Assembly: GCF_036884655.1 (NCBI RefSeq)
Contig: NC_088355.1
Span: 21,206,001-21,270,000 of the forward strand
Direction of reading: 5' to 3'
Source of the DNA: Musa acuminata AAA Group
Lineage: Eukaryota; Streptophyta; Magnoliopsida; Zingiberales; Musaceae
DNA: 64,000 nucleotides
Positions 36,053-45,726 of the stretch are shown here, piece after piece. Numbering within the stretch: position 1 is the first letter of the stretch; every line of letters starts with the position of its first letter. Position numbers and translations under genes: made by a program. A model generated the notes under the pieces. That model ran no database searches. It had not been told where the DNA came from and saw nothing but the letters and a program-made list of their open reading frames with translations.

Positions 36053-39000
36053 AGGATCAGAGCGACACTAAGAGGGGGGGTGAATTAGTGCAGCGGATTA
36101 AAACGTTGGTTTCGACAAATCTTTCGTACGATAAAAATCAGAATCGGAAGTGCTTAACTTGAAAGCGTATTCACAAAGTTGTGCAGCAAATGTAATGAGG
36201 AAATAAAGCAAGCAAGAAGGTTTGCAGTAATGTAAATAGCAGTAATGAAATGCAAACCAGAGATTACGCCGTTTTTAAAGTGGTTCGGTCAGGTGACCTA
36301 CATCCACTTGCGAGGCCCCTCTTCGATGAAGCTCCCACCTTTCACTAGCAAATCTCTTGAAAGGGAAGGGTGAATACCCCTCTTACAACTTTTTACAAGT
36401 GGTTCACTCTATTATAGATTTTCAGCAAGAAAGAAGGAGGTGAACACTAGCAAATTGAAAACAAGACTAGTTAAGACTTTTCTAAGGCCTTTCTCTCAAA
36501 TAATTGCTACTCAAAAAGTTATGATCTCAGCTGAGATTTGAGGAGTATTTATAAGTCTCAAGAGGGTTCAAATTTGGGCTCCAAAATTTGAATTCTCTTT
36601 GGGTTTCCGATGCTGGCGGTGCCACTGCTTGTCAGTGGCGGTGCCACCGCCTGTCACTGTCAGACATTGATAGTGCTGGGCGGTGCCACCGCCAGACCCT
36701 TCGGTTCACTTGTTGGGCTTCAAATTTAGCCCAAACCAAGTCTAATTTTAGGCCCAATTGAACCCTAACCAGGATATAGGATTATCTCTTAATCCTAATC
36801 CTAATTACAAGTGAACTACATAACAAAACACATCCTAAGAAAGTTTTCAAACGTGAACGTCGAGTCTTGTTTCGGCGAGCTTTCCGACGAACTTCTTCCG
36901 ACGGACTCCCAGCAAGCTCCCGAACTTGTGATGACTTTAACGACTAGCCGAGCCTTCTCAGTGATCTCCGTGAACCTCCGACGATCTCTTCGGTGAACTT
37001 CCGAAAATTCCGACAGGTTCCCGATTTCTTCTCGGTTGGTTCCGTCAGCATCTCCGACGATTCTTCGGACTCTTAAACGTCCATCGAACTAGACTCTGGT
37101 ATTCATGCTTTTATTGAATCTCGTATTTTGATGATGAAACTACTCGATATATGTTTCTGATTTAATCTGCGTTTTGAGTGACGCAAGATGCCTCGATCAG
37201 GATGAGACAATTAAAGCAGGAAAATCATGTTGTGCCGGAAGAACATGTTAGAAGATTAGACGTCGGGCCGGTGGATCGGTCGACGTATCGACAAAAGGCT
37301 TCGGGCCGTGGACTCGGGCATCGGGCCAAGAAGAGCGGGTATTGTGCCAAGGATATCGGAGTTGCGGAGCCAACTGGCCGATTGAGCAATAGGCCGTAGG
37401 AAAGAACGATGCGCCGAAGAATCGGACGAAGCGTCGAGGGACCAATGACATGCCGGACAACTTGGTTAATTGCTTAGGATTAATTGTCTCGATCGAAGTT
37501 TTGTTTATATGTGCAGGATTAACTACAATGAAAGTAAGACGTGTAATAGAAGTTGCGCCGGAGTCATGACAATGATCACGTTCGGAGTTCGAGAGTTCGA
37601 CGGAAGTTCGGACAGTCGTCAGAGGTTCTGCGGGAACAAATCTGAGAAGTCCATAAGCTTGCCAAAGAAGCTCGTCGGAACTCGCCAAGTAGATCGTCGC
37701 AAGTCCAAGAGTTTGCCGGAAGTCCGCAGGAGCATCACCGAGGGTTCATCGGATGATCGACGGAAGTTCGCCGGAAGCTCGCCGGAAGAAGCGATTGACG
37801 CACCGGAGCAAGTTGCAGTAAACGTTTTAGAAAATATCGTAGTTAGCACAATGATTAAGTTGGAAATGGGAGGTGATCCCATTAACTTAATCTTGGGGCA
37901 ATTGGGCCCCTAAAAAACCCAAATTAGGTCGAATGGATCAACCCATTCGGACCCTGATTGCTGTGCGAGGTGCAACCGCCCAGGCCAGGAGGTAGCACCG
38001 CCTAGGCTAAGTCTCCGAGTGAGACTGGGCGGTGCAACCGCCCCAGCCAGGAGGTGGCATCGCCTGGGCTCAGTCTCCGAGCGAGACTGGGCGGTGCAAC
38101 CTCCCTTGACAGGAGGTGGCACCGCTTGAGCTCAGTCTTCGAGCTCTGCCAGGCGGTGCAACCGCCTCAGTCAGGAGGTGCAACTACTTGAGCTCGGTCT
38201 TCAAGCTCTGGCAAGAGGTGCAACCACCCCTGACAAGAGGTAGCACTGCCCAGAGGCTCAGTCTTCGAGCTCTGCCAAGCGGTGCAACTGCTCAAGTCAG
38301 GAGGTGCAACCGCCTGATCCCGAAATTCCAGGAATTGACAGTTTTGACCTCCAAATTTGAACTGGGTTGGGGCCTATAAATACCCCACCCATTCAGCACT
38401 AAAAGAGCATGAACTAACACCAAAATCTTGATCTTGTTTAGTGATTTTTAGAGCTCAAAATTATTGTAAAAGCCAAAAGTTCTTCTCCCTCTTTTCTTCC
38501 ATGTTCTGAGTTGTAAAGAGAGGAGCGAAAATTCTATAAGGGTTGTCTCCTAAGCCCGTCAAAAGGAGTGAAACTGTAAAAGGGTGGTTGGCCTTCGCCT
38601 ATTGAAAGAAGGCCTCTAGTTGACGTCGGTGACCTCGTCGGTGGAGGAAGCCAAAAGTGGAGTAGGTCAAGATTGACCGAACCACTCTAAATCTCGGTTT
38701 GCATTTACTTTGAGCATATTATCTTTACTGCAAACCTCCTCTAAAGCTTACTGCTTTTTGCGCATATACGATCGGGTTTCAAGCTTTGCACTTTTCGAAT
38801 CAGCGTTTAGACGTAAATCTATTTTTTCGTACGATCATCATATTTCAGTTTGCATTTACATTTTGATTTCAATCATAACTTCAAACTACCTTTATGTCCT
38901 TGCTTAAACTGCATCTTGCCTAATCAAGTGATTTACGAATCAGCATTTAGACGTAAATTAGCTTCTTCGTACGAACGTCGTATTTCAGTTTGCGCTTATA

Positions 39001-39318
39001 TTCTAGTTTTCATCATTACTGCAAACTGCCTTCATAGATTGATTTTAACGTCATCTCGCTTGATCTTAAGTTAAAGTAATCTTAGAATCAGCTTTCACAC
39101 CGAAATCGTTTTTATCGATCGAACGTGTTTTATAGTTGGAAGATTTCCGCTGCACTAATTCACCCCCCCCCCCCCCCCCCCCCCCTCTTAGTGCTCTTGA
39201 TCCTTACAGCTTTGTGTTTTCTGGTTATCGTAGTTACTCCTGCACACTTAACTCAATAATATGGATTAGATCAATTAACCCATCAATTGATTTTATCATC
39301 AAAATCCGAGATTCAACA
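36053..39318 (-). repeat. Element C second LTR, split by a solo LTR
   Basis: LTR sequence runs 36053-37111 and resumes at 39209-39318. The interruption is a 2,097-bp solo LTR in the opposite orientation. Confidence 0.88.
37112..39208 (+). mobile_element. Solo LTR of the element A family, nested in element C
   Basis: Starts TATTGAATC (the canonical TG mutated to TA) and ends CCTTACA. It is flanked by a perfect GCTTT duplication (37107-37111 and 39209-39213). It carries the GGTGCAACCGCC array (about 37965-38315), a TATAAATA box near 38375 and a run of 23 C residues at 39163-39185. No internal sequence, so it formed by LTR-LTR recombination. Confidence 0.92.
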
Positions 39319-39510
39319 AACGGGACAAAGCTCGACCGTCGTAGTGGGAGTATTGATCTATCATGGCAGTTTCCGCCATAACGGGAGTATTGATTCGCCA
39401 TGACGGGTCTTGGCTCGACCGTCGTAACATGAGTATTGCTCCGTTGTAGCAGCTTCCGTCATAGTGAGTCTTGACTCAACCACCGTAATGGGAGTATTGA
39501 TCCATCATTG

Positions 39511-40200
39511 TGCTAGTCATAGGTGTCTTGTAAGTCAATCATGTGAGTGATGACACGTGTGAGACGATACGTACTTTGTTTAGTTATTATTATTTATTGA
39601 TATTTTTCTTACTTTATGTTGTCTATTGTATATATTGTGATGTCCATTGATCTGTGCAATTGGAATCAGATTATGATGAGATCACAATAATGAGATCGAT
39701 TCATCTTTAAACACAAACCATAAATAATCTCGATCGTAGGTTACTCGAGAGGGATATCGAGATAACTGAACAAATTAATATGCTGTATACCCGTCTATAT
39801 GATGGAGGTGATTGGTCTCATAGCTACTCGTGTGGGGACACTAGAGATATAGTGCATGTGCTCATTGGAGAATAAGTTCATCGATTGATCCACTCACGGA
39901 ATGCTGGATGGTTGATGATACATCATTGTCAGATAATGATTCTGTCATCCCAATTGTGTATCTGGTTCTTAGATTTAAGACACTAAAGATGTCCTATATG
40001 AGTACTCCACTCTTTGATACCAGACTTATAGGTTAGGGAGTTTTAAATCTAGCACAATCGATCATCGAGAATGACAACTAATTTTACGAGGGTAATTGAG
40101 TGTTGATAGAGGATCATCCACTCTCGGTGTTATGAGAGGAATATCATATGTGTTCTTGCTCAAGTAAATCCCCGACCAGAATTATTTGGATTGAGATAGT
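39511..40200 (+). repeat. Truncated Copia LTR related to 4584-6077
   Basis: Begins TGCTAGTCATAGG like the 3' LTR at 4584 and follows it to about 5270, then diverges into AT-rich DNA. The second segmental copy keeps two parts of it (48328-48545 and 50254-50590). Confidence 0.8.
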
Positions 40201-41232
40201 AGAGGAGGAAATAAACTTTGCTACACACATAAGATAAAAACAATAGAAAGAGAAAAAAAAAAGAAAGATAAATTTATGGTGGATACACTTTGATATTAAT
40301 TCTATTGAGATGAATTTCATTAAAATTATATTAGGCATGATTTAATTTATCTTTCATTTCTATCGATTTAATTAATGTATACAATGATAGATATTGATTT
40401 TGATATTCTTAACTAATTTGATATTATGTTAGTGAAAGAAATAAATGAAGAAAAAATGGTGATGTTGGAAAAAAAAAAAGGGAAGAATAAGAATTGTATG
40501 CTTATATTGAGGATATAATATAAGTATCTAATGACTAGGTCTAATTTGTTTATAAAAGAAGTAATGCATATAATTTACATGATTTAAAGTCATTTTATTA
40601 TCCATAAATTATAAAAAAATATATGTTATTAATTTGAGACATATGATTTAAATAATTATTTATTATATTATAGAGATTTATTAATTTAAATTATCTGAAT
40701 TTATATGAAAATATCTATTCAATATTATTTTTGAAAAGCATTAAAAATGCATGATTACTATTTGGATGGATATATGATACCATCATATTTAAAATGACAT
40801 GCAAAAAGATTTACTTACTTAAACTCTTAATTTGTAAAAGTTGTGTTACTTTGGATGACACTATTGTTGTTCAGTGAGTATGATTATTATATATTAAAAT
40901 ATAATTTAAAAAGACTAATTTCTTTTGGGTCCTGACACCTATATCATGACAATTAAAATGGTTTTGAGCTTATCATTGGGATATAATATTATTCGTAGTC
41001 ATCAATGCTACTATAACTTCTATTGTAATGTCTATATCTTAGTTACACTTATACTTGTGAGCTATTAACTATATTTATGTTTATTTATAAATAATTTTAC
41101 TGAGTCATGATTTGAAATGCATATGAATTTTAAGCATTGTAAATTGTATAAATATGAAGAAAATATTTGATATGCATGCATATTTGAAAAACATATATTT
41201 AATCAAATCTCGGGACAAATAATATTTATACA
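40201..41232. other. AT-rich non-coding region downstream of the subtilase
   Basis: No gene. Paralogous to 50591-51650. Ends at ...ACAATGAGTAC, the intact target site into which element B inserted in the other copy. Confidence 0.6.
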
Positions 41233-41251
41233 ATGAGTACGTGCATGCATT

Positions 41252-41307
41252 ACTTAAAGAGGATGGAGATTGGGCTTCTACTTAAAGAGGATGGAGATTG
41301 GGCTTCT
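41252..41307. repeat. 28-bp tandem duplication over the subtilase stop
   Basis: Two exact 28-bp units. The in-use TAG stop (41278-41280) exists only because of the junction between units; the other segmental copy lacks the duplication and reads into TAA at the equivalent place. The encoded C-terminus is unchanged. Confidence 0.88.
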
Positions 41308-43515
41308 AACCACGTGCTTCCTCGACACCCACCTCAGTTGCCCACTGACTCTGCCCGATCGACCTCCGCTTCTCCTGAAGCTGATGCTGAAGCTTTTCTT
41401 CTGGTTCACCTTCTTGAACGACAGCGTGGTTGGCGTAACGCTCGCCGACACCCCCTTCGGCATGTCGACCTTCACCGCGTAAATCGACGTCGGCTTCCCC
41501 ACATTGGTCACCGTCCGTGTGTAGCTGACCGACTTCGAACTGTTCGCCCGCAGCTTGACCGATATGGAAGGGTAGTTCAGCTCTCCTTGGGAGATGCTCT
41601 TAAGAGACGAGCAGCGCACGGGTTTGCGAGTTAGGGCGCTAACAGCTGAGTCATTGTAGCGGAGGCCACAAAGATACGGAACGTAGTCTTCCTGTGTGAG
41701 GTCGTAGACGAGACCTGGATCGATGGCCTGCCGTGGATTCACGTGACCCGCGCCTACGGCGAAGAGGTCGGCCGGGTGGTGCAGCTCGTCGAGGATCGGC
41801 CCGCCTGTGTTGTCCGTCACGTACGCTGTCGTCATGATCGCCGATTTGATCGCGGCCGGCGACCAGCCGGGGTGCGCTTTCTTGATCAGAGCTGCGATGC
41901 CGGAGAGATGCGGGCAGGACATGGAGGTGCCGGAGATCAAGGCGAAGGCCTGGGAGTTCCACCCGGCGAGGATGTTGACGCCTGGGCCGATGATGTCCGG
42001 CTTCAGGATCCCCGGCGTGATTTGGCTGGGCCCGCGGGAGGAGAACGAGGCCACATCCGGCGAGTGGGGCCTGTGCATGACGGTGCCGTGGTAGATGATG
42101 TTCGCGATCGGGGTAGAAGTGGAGTTGATGTAGGCCTGGATCTCGAGTCCGTAAGCGTATGGAACCAGGGATGTCGGGAGCACATGGTCGTCGGCTATGA
42201 TCGTGTACCCGTCTACCGGATAGTTCATGACGATCATCCCGGCACCGCCGGCTTTCTTGACGACTTCACTCATTTGCACACTGTCAATGACGCCAAGCTG
42301 GCACAACACTAACTTTCCGCGGACGTCCACACCATCTAAGGTGCCATTGATGCACATGTAGGCGCCATCTTTAGCCGTGACGAAGCCGGGGTAAACGAGA
42401 GGTAGCATTTTGGGGTTGAAGGAACGCGGCCGGTGCAGTGATTCCCCATAGAGCTTTCGTCCGTTGCCAAGCTTCACGGAGGCCAAGAAGAGGCGGTCTG
42501 TGGTGCTCGCTCCCACCGTAAGTACCCACGGCGCATCGTTATTCACGGAGCCAGGATCAGGCCCCTCGTTGCCGGCTGAGCAGCTGATGAAGACACCTTT
42601 GCCGATAGCGTTGAAGGTACCCTGCGCGATCGGGTCCGAGTGGAAGGGAATTGGGTCGGCGCTGATCGAGAAGGAGAGCACGTCGACCCCATCGTCCACC
42701 GCGGCGTCCATGGCGGCCAACATGTCGTGACCCATGCATGCGATTTCGTCGCACACCTTGTAGGCAGCGATGTGAGCACGGGGAGCCATCCCGGCAGCGA
42801 CTCCCGGGGCGAACCCGTTGACGTTGGCACGCTTCACGAACGCCCCGGCGGCGGTGCTCGACGTGTGCGTGCCGTGACCTTCTTCGTCGACGGGCGTGCC
42901 AGTCGACCGACGGTCGAGTCCGTCGTGATTGATGAAGGACCTTGCACCGATGAGCTTGTTGTTGCAAGCCGACGCCTTCAAGTCGCAGCGCCCCTTCCAC
43001 TTGGCCGGCGGCGGCGGCATGCCGTGGTCGTCGTAGGAAGGATGGCCGGGGGTGACGCCGGTGTCGAGGAGGCCGATGATGATTCCTTCGCCCATGTTGC
43101 TCTCGTTCCACACGCCCAGCCTCAGTCCCAGGAACTCGGGTGTGTGTGTTGTCTTAAGGCGGTAAACACGGCTGGGGTAGGCGTGCAGAAACCAGTCCAT
43201 CGTCGACATGGCCTCCACCTCCCTCGGGGTGAGCCGCGCAGCGAAGCCCGTCATGACGTTGCGGTAGGAGTAGATAAGGCGCGAGCGTGGGTCACCTTCT
43301 TCAGACTCCAGTCCTAATGGTGTAGCTGCACTCTCCAAGAGAGAGGAGTACCAATCGCTCCATTGGTCTGCGACATCGAAGTCCATCTTCTCGGGGCCCT
43401 TGACGTGAACAATGTAAGCCTTCGGCTCCTCAGAGCCGTCGACATGCAAGCCGGAGCGGAGGAAGGAAGCACAGAGGTAGAGGACGAGGGAGAGGGCATG
43501 TTTGCTGAGAGACAT
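41278..43515 (-). CDS. Subtilisin-like serine protease (plant SBT, S8A)
   Basis: A single uninterrupted frame of 745 codons, the usual plant subtilase length and, like many SBT1 genes, intronless. Numbering from a GTG codon at 43539: signal peptide 9-35, I9 propeptide 41-131 (KAYIVHVKGPE), catalytic Asp159 (GLLDTGV), His222 (GHGTHTSSTAAG), oxyanion Asn324 (SAGNEGP), catalytic Ser539 (SGTSMSCPH), a protease-associated domain insert about 370-475 and a C-terminal Fn3-like domain 655-751. All catalytic residues are present, so it should be a secreted (apoplastic) endopeptidase. I chose ATG 43515, which starts the hydrophobic signal; ATG 43536 would add seven residues, but a TATA-like box at 43558-43564 lies too close to it. 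The exact SBT subgroup and substrate cannot be told here. High GC with flanking AT-rich DNA is typical of monocot genes. Confidence 0.93.
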   Translation of the reverse strand: MSLSKHALSLVLYLCASFLRSGLHVDGSEEPKAYIVHVKGPEKMDFDVADQWSDWYSSLLESAATPLGLESEEGDPRSRLIYSYRNVMTGFAARLTPREVEAMSTMDWFLHAYPSRVYRLKTTHTPEFLGLRLGVWNESNMGEGIIIGLLDTGVTPGHPSYDDHGMPPPPAKWKGRCDLKASACNNKLIGARSFINHDGLDRRSTGTPVDEEGHGTHTSSTAAGAFVKRANVNGFAPGVAAGMAPRAHIAAYKVCDEIACMGHDMLAAMDAAVDDGVDVLSFSISADPIPFHSDPIAQGTFNAIGKGVFISCSAGNEGPDPGSVNNDAPWVLTVGASTTDRLFLASVKLGNGRKLYGESLHRPRSFNPKMLPLVYPGFVTAKDGAYMCINGTLDGVDVRGKLVLCQLGVIDSVQMSEVVKKAGGAGMIVMNYPVDGYTIIADDHVLPTSLVPYAYGLEIQAYINSTSTPIANIIYHGTVMHRPHSPDVASFSSRGPSQITPGILKPDIIGPGVNILAGWNSQAFALISGTSMSCPHLSGIAALIKKAHPGWSPAAIKSAIMTTAYVTDNTGGPILDELHHPADLFAVGAGHVNPRQAIDPGLVYDLTQEDYVPYLCGLRYNDSAVSALTRKPVRCSSLKSISQGELNYPSISVKLRANSSKSVSYTRTVTNVGKPTSIYAVKVDMPKGVSASVTPTTLSFKKVNQKKSFSISFRRSGGRSGRVSGQLRWVSRKHVVRSPISILFK

Positions 43516-43557
43516 TGCAGGGATGAGAAGATGCATCACAAAGCAGTGGAGGATGGA

Positions 43558-43564
43558 TATTTAA
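43558..43564 (-). promoter_or_regulatory. TATA-like box of the subtilase
   Basis: Minus strand TTAAATA, about 43 bp before ATG 43515. With the usual 25-32 bp spacing, transcription would begin near 43530, giving a very short leader and favouring ATG 43515 over 43536. Confidence 0.4.
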
Positions 43565-44021
43565 GAGTGCGGCAGAATACTCGATTTAGTGACGAGTAGC
43601 TGTTTGCCATACCGCCGGAAACTCGATTAGGAAATGGATCTTCTATATCAGGAAAATATTTGTTTGCGCTGAACCAGAATCTAACAGCTGCGCGGACTGT
43701 TTGTGTTGGATTTTTTTATCTGTGCTGAACCAGAATTAGATTTGTGACATGGAAATTTTTCTATGGACATATAATGAATTTTGTTTTTAGAAATACCATA
43801 ATAAGTGGATAGGTTCCATTAAATCTTTCCTGTAAATGCCTTTTTTGTAGTCATCACTTTTTTTTTATTCTACTATTGAATCCATTGATTACTATTTTTC
43901 TCAATAACAGCATATTTTAGTCGGTGTATCAATAACAGCATTTTTTATTCTACTATTGAATCAATGTTTGCATCCGCCATCAAATCCTGTTCAGGTAATA
44001 CAAAAATTTGTGAGCTATATT
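43565..44021. other. Upstream region of the subtilase
   Basis: AT-rich non-coding; a short repeated phrase (TTTTTATTCTACTATTGAATC) occurs near 43860 and again near 43940. Ends with ATATT, the left target duplication of element D. Confidence 0.5.
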
Positions 44022-44634
44022 TGTTGGGAAAAATCTATTAAAGCGGAATAATTTTTTTTCTCTCTTTGTGTATCAAAATAGATTCCTCATCTCAAAATAC
44101 TAACTTGACGCGGAAAACCCAATGTGAAAAAATTACGTGACCGTAGTCCACCTCAAACTTCCACTATCACCAATAATGATAATAAGTTTATAATAAATCT
44201 TTTTTAAAATAACAAGAGGATCATTATAATATCAAGACCACATATCTTGGCTCAAGAATAGTATATCATCATCACATGAATGGATCTCATCAAAAAAAAA
44301 ATTCTAGGTCTCATAAAATGAGTATCATAGGAAAGTACCTTAGAGAGGGTAAATTACGGATTAGTATCATTAGGATTATAGAGCTTACTGTAAGAATTTT
44401 TCACATATAATTTGGGTCAAAATTGATAAAGTTTGACCCCCTGACCGTGCGTCACCACCTCGTGCGTCACCACCACTCACGGCAAGCTCTCTGGTTCGCT
44501 CCCCTCACGTCTCCTCCTTTTTTTCATTTCTTTTTTTTAATTATTGATAAATTAGATTTGGGCTTACAACCCAAATCATTAGTCTAAGCCTACGTATTGG
44601 CGGAACAATAATTCTGCCCCTCCAACTCGGTGGG

Positions 44635-45180
44635 CTATACTAAGCCCGCTCTTCGCCTATATGCTTCCAGCTTCTCCTTAGGCAAAGATTTTGTCAACAT
44701 ATCTGATTCATTCTCATTAGTATTTACATTTTCCAACTGTAATTCTTTTATCTCAAGCACATCACGAATCCAGTGATATCTCACATCAATATGCTTAGAT
44801 CTAGAATGGTATGTTGAATTCTTGGAGAGGTGAATGATGCTCGGACTGTCAAAGTAAACAGTATATCCTTCTTGTTTCAAGCCCAATTCTTATAGAAACT
44901 TTTTCATCCATAAAGTTTTCTTACAAACTTCAGTAATTACTATATATTATGCTTTTGTGGTTGATAAAGCAACACAATTCTGTAACTTAGATTACCAAGA
45001 GACTGCTCCTCCTACAAATATCATCAAGAATCTCGAAGTAGACTTCCTGAAATCAGTATCACCTGTCATTTCTGCATCTATGTATCATTCTAGGTTTATC
45101 ACTGCCAAAACATAAACATAGTCTAGAAGTACCTCTTAGATATCTTAATATCAATTTCATTGTTGCCCAATGTTCCTTTC
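44635..45180 (-). pseudogene. Copia RNase H fragment of element D
   Basis: Contains KSTSRFLMIFVGGAVSW and KLQNCVALSTTKA upstream and an open stretch 44635-44886 with SIIHLSKNSTYHSRSK, HIDVRYHWIRDVLE and DMLTKSLPKEKLE. This is the C-terminal end of Tnt1-94-like pol. Stops interrupt the first half. Confidence 0.82.
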
Positions 45181-45289
45181 TAAGGGTCGGTCAGCGAAAG
45201 ACGTTTCGAGGGGGCAAAATACAACATGAAGCAGTGAAGAGCCAGCAATAACAAGTGTCAGGAAGCAAGGGAAGAAGAGGAATAATAAG

Positions 45290-45726
45290 AATCGATTGAA
45301 TGCTCAAACGATGAAGCCTCATTTTCATAGCAACCAGCTTGTTTGCGAGACTTTGAAATAGGCTTATGTGCTCAACAATATTACCACCATCTTTATACTT
45401 CAAATTTACAAGTCTTATGAATAGAGAAATTCTATTTTCTATTATCTTTTTCGCAAAGAGATTTTCTAATCTTTGCCAAACAACATCAGCTCTGATTTCA
45501 TCAGAAATATGCTCATGCAAATTTATGTCCATCCATATTCTAATATAAGCAATAGCTTTTCTATATTGAACCTCTCATTCCTCGTCGTCCATAGTAGAAG
45601 GTTTATCTTTAACCTCGATGGGCTTATACAAATCTTTATAATAAAACAAATCTTCTATCATATGCCTCTAAGTTGAATAATTTGATGAGTTCAATTTAAT
45701 CATATTATCTGACTCTTCCATTTCAA
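45290..45726 (-). pseudogene. Copia gag fragment of element D
   Basis: Starts MEESDNMIKLNSSNYST, followed by a TAG where Trp is expected, then RHMIEDLFYYKDLYKPIE, another TAG, and the open part 45290-45532 (MDINLHEHISDEIRADVVW, RISLFIRLVNLKYKDGG). Typical UBN2-type gag N-terminus. It is cut by filler at its C-terminal side. Confidence 0.78.

Larger units (their letters stand above)
32566..39318 (-). mobile_element. Element C: rearranged Sirevirus with pol remnant
   Basis: Minus-strand element with outer TG...CA ends and matching AACGG on both sides (32561-32565 and 39319-39323). 32566-33718 is one LTR, 33719-35990 is the 3' internal half (polypurine tracts, then RNase H and RT), and 36053-39318 is a second LTR split by a solo LTR. 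The second LTR is preceded by a 60-bp copy (35993-36052) of the flank that precedes the first LTR, which a simple LTR-internal-LTR element cannot have. Gag, protease, integrase and the primer-binding site are missing. Confidence 0.85.
30231..41348 (+). repeat. Segmental duplication, copy 1 (interrupted)
   Basis: Matches 46651-60936 in the same order and orientation once later insertions are set aside. Shared blocks: 30231-31787 with 46651-48231; 32213-32300 with 48232-48315; 39620-39840 with 48328-48545; 39840-41232 with 50254-51650; 41233-41348 with 60814-60936. Insertions private to this copy are the 425-bp solo LTR (31788-32212) and element C (32566-39318). The right end of the duplicated unit lies inside the 3' end of the subtilase gene. 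Confidence 0.88.

Noticed and set aside
39136..39381. Proline-rich ORF over the C tract
   Set aside because: It depends on the homopolymer length and crosses the solo LTR border.
41743..43317. Long plus-strand ORFs inside the subtilase
   Set aside because: GC-rich coding DNA gives open frames on the opposite strand; the minus frame has the full domain set and catalytic residues.
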